Origin: Leifsonia sp. SCN 70-46 | GTDB lineage: Bacteria; Actinomycetota; Actinomycetes; Actinomycetales; Microbacteriaceae | Reading direction: 5' to 3' | DNA length: 64,000 bases | NCBI GenBank assembly: GCA_001725325.1 | Contig: MEFY01000002.1 | Coordinates: 1,429,559-1,493,558 of the forward strand | Shown here: piece after piece, positions 47,412 to 61,218 of the stretch | Position numbering within the stretch: the stretch's first letter is position 1 | Layout: each line of letters opens with the position of its first letter | The notes under the pieces: model-generated | Databases searched by the model: none | What the model was told of the DNA's origin: nothing | The model's input: the letters and a program-made list of their open reading frames with translations, nothing else | Made by a program: the position numbers and the translations under genes

Positions 47412-48095
47412 ATGATGAACGCGCGAATTCTGGTTGTCGACGACGACACCGCCCTGGCCGAGATGATCGGCATCGTCCTGCGCACGGAGGGCTTCGAGCC
47501 GTTCTTCTGCGAGGACGGCCTGCAGGCCGTCGACGCCTTCCACTCCGCGAAGCCCGACCTCGTGCTGCTCGACCTCATGCTGCCCGGCATGGACGGCATC
47601 GAGGTGTGCGCCAAGCTGCGCGAGGAGTCGGGCGTGCCCATCATCATGCTCACGGCGAAGAGCGACACCGCCGACGTCGTGCGGGGCCTCGAGAGCGGTG
47701 CGGACGACTACGTCGTCAAGCCCTTCAACCCCAAGGAGCTCGTCGCGCGCGTGCGCACGCGCCTGCGCCCCACGCCCCAGGCGTCGACGGGCACGCTGCA
47801 GGTGGGCGACCTCACCCTCGACGTCGCGGGCCACGAGGTGCGCCGCGGCGACGCGAAGATCAACCTCACACCCCTCGAGTTCGAGCTGCTGCTCGCCCTC
47901 GCCCTCAAGCCGCAGCAGGTGTTCACGCGCGAGATGCTGCTCGAGCAGGTGTGGGGCTACCACTACAAGGCAGACACGAGGCTCGTGAACGTGCATGTGC
48001 AGCGCCTGCGCGCCAAGGTCGAGGAGGACCCGGACAACCCCAGGATCGTCATGACGGTCCGCGGGGTCGGCTACCGAGCGGGCAGCGCGACCTAG
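47412..48095 (+). CDS. mtrA: two-component response regulator MtrA
   Basis: ARILVVDDDTALAEMIGIVLRTEGFEPFFCEDG; OmpR-type DNA-binding domain; followed by MtrB and LpqB. Confidence 0.93.
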   Translation: MMNARILVVDDDTALAEMIGIVLRTEGFEPFFCEDGLQAVDAFHSAKPDLVLLDLMLPGMDGIEVCAKLREESGVPIIMLTAKSDTADVVRGLESGADDYVVKPFNPKELVARVRTRLRPTPQASTGTLQVGDLTLDVAGHEVRRGDAKINLTPLEFELLLALALKPQQVFTREMLLEQVWGYHYKADTRLVNVHVQRLRAKVEEDPDNPRIVMTVRGVGYRAGSAT

Positions 48096-48099
48096 GTCG

Positions 48100-49687
<1,588 letters not shown>

Positions 49688-49695
<8 letters not shown>

Positions 49696-51355
49696 GTCGC
49701 TCGCCACGGGGATCGCCGCCGCCGTCGTGCTCGCGCTCGCCGGGTGCGTGGGCATCCCGACGTCGGGCGGCGTCAACGACGGCGCCGTCATCGACGACCA
49801 GGTGACCCCCGACTTCGTCGTGCTGCCCAAGGACCCCGTGCCCGGGTCATCCCAGGAGCAGATCCTCACCGACTTCATGCAGGCGCTGAGCGGCCCGCAG
49901 GGCGGCTACGCCGTCGCGAAGAAGTACCTCACGAGCACCCTCGCGACGACGTGGGACCCGGATGCGGGCGCCATCATCCGCTCCGGCGGATACGTCATCG
50001 AGCAGGCGGGGGCCGACACCTTCACGTACTCGTTCTCGAGCCGCGCGATCGTCAACAACCTCGGCCAGTACCAGGAGCAGGCGGACGCCGCGGACCAGAC
50101 CCTCACGTTCGGGTTCGCGCAGGAGAACGGCGAGTGGCGCATCAGCCAGGCCGCCGACGGCATCGTCCTCTCGCAGTCGGCCTTCAACGTCGCGTTCCGC
50201 GAGCGGCCGCTGTTCTTCTTCGACCCGAGCTACACCTACCTGATCCCCGACGTGCGCTGGTTCCCCGCGCGGCAGAGCACCTCCACGAGCGTCGTGCGCG
50301 CCCTGCTCGCGGGCCCGTCGACGTGGCTGCAGCAGGCCGTCGTCACGGCCTTCCCCGACGCCACGGCGATCGGCGAGCCCGTCGTCGACTCCGGCGGCGT
50401 CACCGTCGACCTGAGCACGGAGGCGCTCAGCGCGTCGCCCCTCGCGCGCGACAGGATGCGCCAGCAGCTCGTCGCGAGCCTCGACGTGTCGAACATCCAG
50501 ATGACCGTGCGCGGCATCGAGCTCGAGACGCCGGACTCGACGGGCGACCGCGCCCTCGTCAACCCCAACGTCGACGCGCCCGTGCTCGTGGGCGGTGCCG
50601 ACGGCACGGCGTTCGGCTTCGACGGAGGCAGCGGCATCAGCCAGCTCGGCAGCCTCAGCACGCAGGTGATCGCGGCCGGTGCCACGGCGGCGACCCTCGC
50701 CGCGGACAAGCAGTCGGTGGCGATCCAGGGGCCGTCGGGGTCGGTGCTCGTCGCGCTCGCCGGAGACAGCGCCGCGACCCTCATCGACGACGGGCCGGCG
50801 CTCGTCGCACCGTCGGTCGACCCGTTCCGCTTCGTCTGGTCGGCCCGCGCCGACGACGCGTCGACGATCCTCACGTGGGAGGTCGACGGCCAGCCGCACC
50901 CCATCGCGACGGGGCTCCCCTCCGACAACGCCATCGTGTCGATGAGGCTCTCCCGCGACGGCACGCGGCTGCTGCTGCTCCTCTCCACGCCCGTGGGCCC
51001 GCGCCTCGTCGTGCTCGGCGTGATCCGCCAGCAGAACGTGCCCGTCGACCTGGGGGAGCCGATCGACCTGCCCGTCGGCTCGGGCACCCCCGTCGACGCG
51101 ACGTGGGTCGACGACCGCACGGTCGCGACCATCGCGTCGGACGACGCGGGCAGCGGCCTCATCACGGCGTTCGAGGTGGGCGGCCCGAGCACGTCGCTCG
51201 GCCGCGTGCAGGGGGCCGTCGCCATCGCGGGCGGAAACGCCAAGACCGACGGCCTGCGCGTGCTCACCGCGGCCGGCGACATCTGGCGCCCGCGCGGCAG
51301 CGAGGGCTGGGTGGCCACGGGCATCTCCGCCTCCTTCCTCGGCACCAAGCAGTAG
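49688..51355 (+). CDS. lpqB: lipoprotein LpqB (GerMN domain plus beta-propeller)
   Basis: Lipobox ALAGCVGIPTSGGV; location immediately after mtrAB. Confidence 0.92.
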
Positions 51356-51361
51356 CGGTCT

Positions 51362-51373
51362 CCACAGGCCGCC
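51362..51373 (+). promoter_or_regulatory. CCACAGGCCGCC element upstream of comF
   Basis: Exact 12-mer whose reverse complement occurs at 57281-57292 upstream of the SAF/CpaB gene. Confidence 0.4.
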
Positions 51374-51418
51374 GGCCGATCTCACCACGCGGCGCGCGCA
51401 GGCCGCACAGTGTCCGTC

Positions 51419-52105
51419 ATGGGTCTCCGGGATGCACTGCTCGACGCGTGGGCGCTCCTCCTGCCCGTGGAGTGCGCGGGGTGCGGCGAGCCCGACCGTG
51501 CGCTGTGCGGGGCGTGCACGGCGCTGCTCGAGCCGCACACGGCGGTGCGCGCCACGCCCGGCGGGCTGCGCGTCGTCACGGCCCTGCGCTACGAGGGCGT
51601 CGCGCGGGCGGTGCTCCTCGCGCTCAAAGAGCAGGGCCGCACGGATGCGACGGCGGTCCTCTCCCGCGCGCTGCGCGCCGCCGTCGACCGTGCCGTCGGC
51701 GACCGCCCGCGCGTCGAGGTCGTGGCCGTGCCCACGAGCCGCGCCGCGTACCGGCGTCGGGGCTACGACCCGGTCACGCTCCTCCTCGGTGCTCGTCGTG
51801 AGCGTGCGGCGCGCGTGCTGCGCGCGGTCGGGAGGTCGTCTGCGCAGAAGACGCTCGGGGCGGCGGAGCGCGCCGCGAACCGGCGCGGGGCCTTCGCCGC
51901 GAGGGCCGATCTGTCGGGCCGCGAGTTCGTCGTCGTCGACGACATCCTCACCACCGGGGCGACCCTCGACGAGGCCGCGCGGGCGCTCAGGGCGGCGGGC
52001 GGGACGGTCGTGGGAGCCGCAACCCTCGCGTTCACCCCGAGACTCCACGCCTTCCGTGACAATGCCGCGAGCGGGGACTACGGTGGGGCTAAAGGCGTAA
52101 ATTGA
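51419..52105 (+). CDS. ComF family phosphoribosyltransferase
   Basis: CAGCGEPDRALCGACTALL zinc-finger-like N-terminus, EFVVVDDILTTGATLDEAARAL PRPP-binding motif. Confidence 0.9.
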   Translation: MGLRDALLDAWALLLPVECAGCGEPDRALCGACTALLEPHTAVRATPGGLRVVTALRYEGVARAVLLALKEQGRTDATAVLSRALRAAVDRAVGDRPRVEVVAVPTSRAAYRRRGYDPVTLLLGARRERAARVLRAVGRSSAQKTLGAAERAANRRGAFAARADLSGREFVVVDDILTTGATLDEAARALRAAGGTVVGAATLAFTPRLHAFRDNAASGDYGGAKGVN

Positions 52106-52166
52106 CCGCCTCCAACCGGGCGGCCAGTGCCGATTCCGGCAGCGCCGAGAGGGCTGGGAGGTCGCC

Positions 52167-52856
52167 GTGGAAATCACTGTCAGCGGACGAAACCTGGGGG
52201 TCACGGATCGTTTCCGTGAGTACGCCGTCGAGAAGGCCTCGAAGATAGACCATCTCGCGGATCGTGCGATCGCCTTCGACATCAAGGTGTCGCGCCACCA
52301 CGAGACGCGCGGCTCGAGCGGCGACGACCGCGTCGAGCTCACGCTCGTCGGGCCCGGCCCGCTCGTGCGCGCCGAGTCGTCGGGCTCCGACAAGTACGTC
52401 GCGTTCGACCTCGCCATGGCGAAGCTCGTCGAGCGCATCCGCCAGTCGAAGGACCGCAAGAAGGTCCACCGCGGCCAGCACCGTCCGGTCTCGCTGCGCG
52501 AGGCGTCGGCCGACGGCTTCAGCGTCATCGACATCACGCCCGTGAGCGCGGAGATGATCGAGAAGGTCGCCACGGGCGAGATCCCCGTGCAGGCCGACGA
52601 GCAGGGCGACGACGAGGACTACTCGCCCGTCGTCATCCGCGACAAGGTGTTCCCCACCACGCACATGACGAAGGAGGACGCCGTCGACCACATGGAGCTC
52701 GTGGGCCACGACTTCTTCCTCTTCATCGACGCGGCGACCGACCGCCCGAGCGTCGTCTACCGCCGCAAGGGCTGGGACTACGGGGTCATCTCGCTCGAGG
52801 ACGAGGCTGAGGAAGTGCCGTCGATTTCCGCCAGGGGGCGCAGTAGAAGGCGGTAG
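52167..52856 (+). CDS. hpf: long-form ribosome hibernation promoting factor
   Basis: MEITVSGRNLGVTDRFREYAVEKASKIDHLADRAIAFDIKVSRHHE; C-terminal HPF domain SPVVIRDKVFPTTHMTKEDAVDHMELVGHDFFLF. Confidence 0.92.
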   Translation: MEITVSGRNLGVTDRFREYAVEKASKIDHLADRAIAFDIKVSRHHETRGSSGDDRVELTLVGPGPLVRAESSGSDKYVAFDLAMAKLVERIRQSKDRKKVHRGQHRPVSLREASADGFSVIDITPVSAEMIEKVATGEIPVQADEQGDDEDYSPVVIRDKVFPTTHMTKEDAVDHMELVGHDFFLFIDAATDRPSVVYRRKGWDYGVISLEDEAEEVPSISARGRSRRR

Positions 52857-52869
52857 CCCATCCGGGGTT

Positions 52870-52910
52870 GGTACGATTACGGGTCGGTAACGACCCTGAT
52901 CGGTCGTGCC
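52870..52910 (+). promoter_or_regulatory. structured secA leader (two-tier stem-loop) and/or overlapping promoter
   Basis: Outer GGTACGA/TCGTGCC pairing and inner GGGTCG-GTAA-CGACCC hairpin, ending 16 nt before the secA GTG; TACGAT -10-like element in the 5' arm. Confidence 0.5.
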
Positions 52911-52926
52911 AGAACTGGAGTTATCG

Positions 52927-55731
<2,805 letters not shown>

Positions 55732-55755
55732 TCTCGGTTCCGCCCGGGACCGCTC

Positions 55756-56226
55756 TTACAGCACGTTGATGGCGGTCGCCCGCCAGCGCTGGTCGAGACC
55801 TTCCAGCCTGAGGGCGACCGCCCTCGTGCGTGCGCGGCCGTGCACGATGACCACGGCCTCGACCACCCCGTCGCGCGGGGCGCACTGGCGCGCTGACCCG
55901 ATCGTGAACGACGGCCGCGTGACGGGCCGGCCGGTGGCCTGCCGCGCGCGGGCCGAGAGCACGACGCGCTTGAGCAGGTGCCGGTAGACGTCGTCGGTGA
56001 CCCAGCGGCTCAGCTGCTCGAGATCGCGGGCCCCGGCGAGGATCTCCACGACGCAGCGCGTGAGGTTCTCGATGAGGGGAGTCGGGTCGGGCAGCGCCTC
56101 GGTCGAGGTCGGCTGATGGCCGAAGAACTCGTCGGGCACGAACCGCGGCCGGATGATCTTCGACGGCAGTATCTCGTGGGCTGCGGCCGTCGCTGTTCGA
56201 CGGTTGCGCGGTTGTGCAGGGCTCAT
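55756..56226 (-). CDS. Rv3235 family protein
   Basis: NLTRCVVEILAGARDLEQLSRWVTDDVYRHLLKRVVLSARAR; location downstream of secA. Confidence 0.75.
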   Translation of the reverse strand: MSPAQPRNRRTATAAAHEILPSKIIRPRFVPDEFFGHQPTSTEALPDPTPLIENLTRCVVEILAGARDLEQLSRWVTDDVYRHLLKRVVLSARARQATGRPVTRPSFTIGSARQCAPRDGVVEAVVIVHGRARTRAVALRLEGLDQRWRATAINVL

Positions 56227-56335
56227 GGTTCTCCCCGGTACGGATCTGATGCGACACAGACGGTGCGTTCTACCCCGAACGACCACGGACACTCAATCAG
56301 GTGGAACCACGCTCTGTCTACGATTTTTCTACGAT

Positions 56336-56344
56336 TGTGGATAA
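56336..56344 (+). promoter_or_regulatory. TGTGGATAA element (matches reverse complement of DnaA box TTATCCACA)
   Basis: Exact 9-mer; 39 nt before the ATG at 56384. Confidence 0.45.
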
Positions 56345-56383
56345 CGCCTCAATTTTGCGCCAGTGGATGCGTAACGTCGCGTC

Positions 56384-56959
56384 ATGCGCTGGGACGACCT
56401 GTTCGACGACCTCGAGTCCCAGCTCGAGCGGGAGCTCTCCGCCGAGGAGCTCGACCTCCAGATCGAGGAGGAGCGGCTGCGCCTCGGCCGGCTCTCCGTT
56501 CGCGAGCGCCTGCTCGCGCTGGGGAGCGGGACGATCGCGGTCACGCTCGTGACGGGGGAGCGGTTCACCGCACGACCTGTCGCGTTCGGCCGGGACTGGT
56601 TCTCCGCCGACGTGGGCGTCGAGCGGGTGCGGCAGTGCGTGATCCCGCTCGGTGCGATCGCGGGCATCTCGCTCGCGCCCGGGCTCGTGGGCGGGAGCCT
56701 CGCCGGTGTCGCGGACGCGGGCGGGCATCCCTCGCTCTCCGACCGGCTGGGGCTCGCGTTCGTGCTGCGCGACCTGTGCCGGCGCCGGCGCGCGGTCGAC
56801 CTCGTGCTCGCGTCGGGCGAGGCGCACGGCACGATCGACCGGGTGGGCCGCGACCACGTCGACCTCGCCGTGCACGACCGGGGCGAGCCGAGGCGCGAGG
56901 GCGCGGTGCGGGAGGTGCGGATCGTGCCGCTCGCGGCGCTGCTGCTCGTGCCCCTCTAG
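56384..56959 (+). CDS. conserved actinobacterial hypothetical protein
   Basis: MRWDDLFDDLESQLERELSAEELDLQIEEERLRLGRLSVRERLLALGSG; good GC3 codon pattern. Confidence 0.7.
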   Translation: MRWDDLFDDLESQLERELSAEELDLQIEEERLRLGRLSVRERLLALGSGTIAVTLVTGERFTARPVAFGRDWFSADVGVERVRQCVIPLGAIAGISLAPGLVGGSLAGVADAGGHPSLSDRLGLAFVLRDLCRRRRAVDLVLASGEAHGTIDRVGRDHVDLAVHDRGEPRREGAVREVRIVPLAALLLVPL

Positions 56960-57222
56960 AAGAAGCTGTGCGCCGTGACGTTCGCGAAGTCCGACTGGTT
57001 CCACAGGGTGTAGCGGCGGGTCTCCTCGTACTTCGCCTCGATGTACGACTCCATGACCGACCGCTCGACCCGCCAGTGACCGGCAGCTCCGACCCTGATC
57101 GCGGGGAGCTCGCCCGAGTGCACGAGCGCGTACGCCTGGCGCGGGGAGATGTTGAGGAGCTCCGCGGCGTCGGCGAGGGTGAGGAAGCGCGCGAGCCCCC
57201 CGGCGGGGCTGTCGTCGTTCAT
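56956..57222 (-). CDS. helix-turn-helix DNA-binding protein (excisionase/BldC-like)
   Basis: FLTLADAAELLNISPRQAYALVHSGELPAIRVGAAGHWRVERSVMESYIEAKYEET. Confidence 0.85.
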   Translation of the reverse strand: MNDDSPAGGLARFLTLADAAELLNISPRQAYALVHSGELPAIRVGAAGHWRVERSVMESYIEAKYEETRRYTLWNQSDFANVTAHSFF

Positions 57223-57261
57223 CCCACGATTATGGAACCGCCCTCGGTCGCATGGACGGTC

Positions 57262-57270
57262 TGTGGATAA
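57262..57270 (+). promoter_or_regulatory. TGTGGATAA element, second copy
   Basis: Exact 9-mer; 39 nt before the ATG at 57310, same spacing as the 56336 copy. Confidence 0.45.
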
Positions 57271-57309
57271 GTCGGCGCGAGGCGGCCTGTGGCTGGCGAC
57301 CATTGCCGG

Positions 57310-57918
57310 ATGATCCGCACCCGGCCCCGCCGCGCCCTCGACCCCCGTCTCGTGCTCGGCATCCTGCTCGTCGTCGGCTCCGTCGCCGGCGTCGTGGCGC
57401 TCGTCTCGGCGACGAGCACCACCACGCCCGTGCTCGCGGCGGCGCGGCCGCTCGCCCCCGGCGAGGTCATCTCGGCCGACGACGTCGAGGTCGTGGACGT
57501 GCGGCTCGGCGCGTCCTCCGACGGCTACCTCGCCGAGCTGCCCGCGGGCGTCGTCGCGACGCGCGTCGTGGGGGAGGGCGAGCTCATCCCCGTCGACGCG
57601 GTCGGCAGCGGCGACGGGGTGCGGCTCGCGGCGGTCGTGCTCGCCGTCGACGGCGACCTCGCCGAGGCTGTGGCGCCCGGCGCCCTCGTCGACGTGTGGG
57701 CCGCGCGCGGGCAGGAGGGCGGCGGCTTCGGCCCGCCCGCGGTCATCGCGAGCGGCGCGACGGTCGTGCGGCTCGTCGCGTCGGAGTCGGTGGTCACGGG
57801 CGGCCGTACCACGGGAGTCGAGGTGCTCGTGCCGCGCCCCCGCCTCGCGCGCGTGCTCGAGGCCGTCGCGAACGCCGACGCCGTGTCGCTCGTGCCCCTC
57901 GCGATCCCGGTCGGCTGA
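57310..57918 (+). CDS. SAF domain / CpaB-like membrane-anchored protein
   Basis: N-terminal TM, then LAAARPLAPGEVISADDVEVVDVRLGASSDGYLAELPAGVVATRVVGEGELIPVDAV. Confidence 0.8.
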   Translation: MIRTRPRRALDPRLVLGILLVVGSVAGVVALVSATSTTTPVLAAARPLAPGEVISADDVEVVDVRLGASSDGYLAELPAGVVATRVVGEGELIPVDAVGSGDGVRLAAVVLAVDGDLAEAVAPGALVDVWAARGQEGGGFGPPAVIASGATVVRLVASESVVTGGRTTGVEVLVPRPRLARVLEAVANADAVSLVPLAIPVG

Positions 57919-57919
57919 C

Positions 57920-59104
57920 GTGCGGGTCGCGCTCGCCCTCCCGTCGCCCCTCGGCGACGAGCACGCCGCCCAGGCGCTGCGGCACGGCCATGAGGTGGTC
58001 GCGCGCGCGACGGGAGCGGCCGACGCCGAGCCCCTCATCGCGGCGCTGCGCCCTGACGCGCTCGTGGTCGCGTCCGACCCGCGGTACCTCTCCGCGCGCG
58101 TGCTCGCCGCGTGCGACGACTCGGGGGTGCGGCTCGTGGCGGTCGCCTCCTCCGACGCCGACCGCGCGCTCGCGGCATCCTTGGGGCTCGTCGAGACGGT
58201 GGATGCCTCGTCCGGCTGGTCGTCCGTCGAGCTCGCGCTCGGCGGCGCGCCCCGCCCTGCTCCCGTCGGGGCGCCCCTCGGCCACGGCACGGTCATCACC
58301 GTGTGGGGACCGGGCGGCGCCCCCGGCCGCACGACCATCGCGATCGGCGTCGCGGCTGAGCTCGCCGCCCTCGGGCGCGGGGTCGTGCTCGCGGACGTGG
58401 ACACCCACGGCGCCTCCATCGCGCCCGCGCTCGGGATGCTCGACGAGTCCCCGGGCTTCGCGGCCGCGTGCCGGCTCGCGGGCACGGACGCCCTCAGCCA
58501 CGCGGAGCTCGCGCGCCTCGCGCAGGAGTACCGCTCTCCGCTCGGCGGGTTCCGCGTGCTCACGGGCATCGGCAGGCCGTCACGCTGGCCCGAGCTCTCG
58601 GGGGAGCGCGTGGCGAAGGTCATCGCCCTGTGCCGCACGTGGGCGGAGGTGACGGTCGTCGACGTCGGGTCGAGCCTCGAGAACGACGAGGAGATCTCGA
58701 GCGACCTGTTCGCCCCGCGCCGCAACGCGGCGGCCGTGACGGCCGTGCGCGAGGCCGACATCGTGATCGCCGTGGGCTCGGCCGACCCCGTGGGCATGTC
58801 GCGCTTCCTGCGCGCGCACGCCGACCTGCTCGAGGTCTCGTCGGCGCGCGAGGTCGTCGTGGTCATGAACCGCGTGCGCGCGACGGCGATCGGGATGAAC
58901 CCGCGCGCACAGGTCGAGCAGACGCTCTCCCGCTTCGGCGGCGTGGAGTCGCCCGTGCTCGTGCCGCACGACCAGGCCGCGCTCGACGGAGCGGTGCTCG
59001 CGGGGCGCACGCTCGCCGACTCCGCGCCGCGCTCCGCCGCCCGGCTCGCGATCAGGTCGCTCGTGGCCGAACGGCTAACCTTGAGGCATGTCGACCCTCA
59101 GTGA
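57920..59104 (+). CDS. CpaE/MinD/ParA-like P-loop protein with degenerate Walker A
   Basis: TVITVWGPGGAPGRTTIAIGVAAELAALGRGVVLADVDTHGASIAPALGM; directly follows the SAF/CpaB-like gene. Confidence 0.75.
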   Translation: MRVALALPSPLGDEHAAQALRHGHEVVARATGAADAEPLIAALRPDALVVASDPRYLSARVLAACDDSGVRLVAVASSDADRALAASLGLVETVDASSGWSSVELALGGAPRPAPVGAPLGHGTVITVWGPGGAPGRTTIAIGVAAELAALGRGVVLADVDTHGASIAPALGMLDESPGFAAACRLAGTDALSHAELARLAQEYRSPLGGFRVLTGIGRPSRWPELSGERVAKVIALCRTWAEVTVVDVGSSLENDEEISSDLFAPRRNAAAVTAVREADIVIAVGSADPVGMSRFLRAHADLLEVSSAREVVVVMNRVRATAIGMNPRAQVEQTLSRFGGVESPVLVPHDQAALDGAVLAGRTLADSAPRSAARLAIRSLVAERLTLRHVDPQ

Positions 59105-60590
59105 TCTGGTCCAGGCGCAGGGGCGCTCGAGCGAGGCGGACATCGAGTGGCTGCACCTGCTCGTGGGGGACTGGCAGCTGCTCGCCGACCTCGCTTTCGC
59201 CGACATCGTGCTGTGGGTCCCGAACGCCGAGAACAGCTTCGTCGCGGTCGCGCACGCCCGGCCCTCGAGCTCGGCCACGCTCTTCTACCGCGACTTCGTC
59301 GGCCAAGCCATCAAGCCCGAGTGGAAGGCGCAGGTCACCGAGGCGTTCGAGTCCGCGCGCATCGTCGACACGGCGGCACCGGACTGGTACGAGGAGACAC
59401 CCACGCGCGTGCGCGCGGTACCGGTGCTGCGCCGCCTGAGCCCGAGCGGCAAGGCGACCACCGAGCTGCCCATCGCGGTCATCACGCGGCACACCAACCT
59501 GAGCGAGGCGCGCACGCCCTCGCGCCAGGAGCTCACCTTCAATGAGTGCGCCAACGACCTGTTCGCGATGATCGCCGCGGGGGACTTCCCCGACCTGGGG
59601 GCTCCGAGCGGACCGCGCCGCGGCGCGCCCCGAGCATCCGACGGACTCATCAGGCTCGACGTCGACGGGATCGTCACGTTCGCGAGCCCCAACGCCCTCT
59701 CGGCGTTCAACCGCATCGGCTTCGCCGGCGAGCTCGAGGGGGAGTCGCTCGCCGAGGTCACGACGGGCCTCATCGTGGGCCAGCCGGTCATCGACGAGTC
59801 GTTGCCGCTCGTCGTCACGGGCCGGGCGCCGTGGCGCACCGACATCGAGGCGCGCGGCGTGACGGTGTCGCTGCGCACGATCCCGATCCGCAACCGGGGC
59901 GAGCGCGTGGGTGCGATCGTGCTGTGCCGCGATGCGACCGAGATCCGGCACCAGGAGCGCGAGCTCATCACGAAAGATGCCACGATCCGCGAGATCCACC
60001 ACCGGGTCAAGAACAACCTCCAGACCGTGGCATCCCTGCTGCGCATCCAGGCCAGGCGCACGCACAGCGACGTCGCGCGGGAGGCCCTCGGTCAGGCCAT
60101 GCGCCGCGTCGCGGCCATCGCCGTCGTGCACGACACCCTCTCGGAGGGCCTCAACCAGAACGTCGACTTCGACGTCGTGTTCGACCGTGTGCTGCTGCTC
60201 GTCGCCGAGGTCGCGTCGAGCCACAACACGACAGTGCACCCCAAGTCGACGGGCAGCTTCGGCACCCTGCCGAGCGAGTACGCGACGCCGCTCGCGCTCG
60301 CGCTCACCGAGCTCGTGACGAATGCCGTCGAGCACGGCCTCGCGGGTCGCGCCGATGGCGAGGTGGAGATCGTCGCCAAGCGCACGGACGACCTGCTGAG
60401 CGTCAAGGTGCGCGACAACGGCGCGGGCCTCGGCGAGGGCAAGGTCGGGTCGGGGCTCGGTACCCAGATCGTGCGCACGCTCATCCAGGGCGAGCTCAGC
60501 GGCACCATCGACTGGCACACGCTCATGGGCAGCGGCACCGAGGTGACGATCGAGGTGCCGCTCACGTGGCTGCACCGCAGCAGCGACTAG
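59088..60590 (+). CDS. pdtaS: sensor histidine kinase, HisKA_2/HWE type (PdtaS-like)
   Basis: GAF/PAS N-terminus, TIREIHHRVKNNLQTVASLLRIQARRT, C-terminal HATPase SGLGTQIVRTLIQGELSGTIDWH. Confidence 0.88.
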   Translation: MSTLSDLVQAQGRSSEADIEWLHLLVGDWQLLADLAFADIVLWVPNAENSFVAVAHARPSSSATLFYRDFVGQAIKPEWKAQVTEAFESARIVDTAAPDWYEETPTRVRAVPVLRRLSPSGKATTELPIAVITRHTNLSEARTPSRQELTFNECANDLFAMIAAGDFPDLGAPSGPRRGAPRASDGLIRLDVDGIVTFASPNALSAFNRIGFAGELEGESLAEVTTGLIVGQPVIDESLPLVVTGRAPWRTDIEARGVTVSLRTIPIRNRGERVGAIVLCRDATEIRHQERELITKDATIREIHHRVKNNLQTVASLLRIQARRTHSDVAREALGQAMRRVAAIAVVHDTLSEGLNQNVDFDVVFDRVLLLVAEVASSHNTTVHPKSTGSFGTLPSEYATPLALALTELVTNAVEHGLAGRADGEVEIVAKRTDDLLSVKVRDNGAGLGEGKVGSGLGTQIVRTLIQGELSGTIDWHTLMGSGTEVTIEVPLTWLHRSSD

Positions 60591-60771
60591 CTGCTACCGA
60601 TCGAGCAGCCCACGGTCGGCCCGTCCTCGCCGCGAGTTGCGGAGGATGGCGCGCCGTCCTGAATCGTCGAGGTCGGCGCGCAGCGGCGTGTCGTCCTCCG
60701 TATCGGCGGCCGCGGACGAGCAGGGTCGCAAGCGAGCCGCCGAGGATATCGCGGGGCTCGACCCCGAGACG

Positions 60772-61020
60772 CTAGGAGGCGCGGCGGGCGCGGGCGGCGC
60801 GGCGCTTGAGGGCGCGGCGCTCGTCTTCGCTCAGGCCGCCCCAGACACCGGAGTCCTGCGAGGTGTCGAGCGCGTACTGGAGGCACATCTCGGTCACGGA
60901 GCAGCGCGCGCAGACGGCCTTGGCCTTGTCGATCTGGTCGACGGCCGGACCCGTGTTCCCCACGGGGAAGAACAGTTCGGGGTCTGCAGTGAGGCAGGCG
61001 GCCTTGTCGCGCCAGTCCAT
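60772..61020 (-). CDS. WhiB-family transcriptional regulator (WhiB1-like)
   Basis: MDWRDKAACLTADPELFFPVGNTGPAVDQIDKAKAVCARCSVTEMCLQYALDTSQDSGVWGGLSEDERRALKRR. Confidence 0.95.
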   Translation of the reverse strand: MDWRDKAACLTADPELFFPVGNTGPAVDQIDKAKAVCARCSVTEMCLQYALDTSQDSGVWGGLSEDERRALKRRAARARRAS

Positions 61021-61218
61021 GGTGGTACTCCTTCGGTGCGTGCGGCGAGCTACCGCGAACAGGACGCCTGCACCGGAAAAGTGCAGCATCGACCTGGAGA
61101 AAACTCGGGTTCGAGAACTTGTTTCGGGACCCGCTCGCGACACTGGGAGCTGGAAATCAACCTCCCATAGACTCTCATAACGGTAGATGCAAATCAATGA
61201 TTTTCTGGGGGCCAGGCC

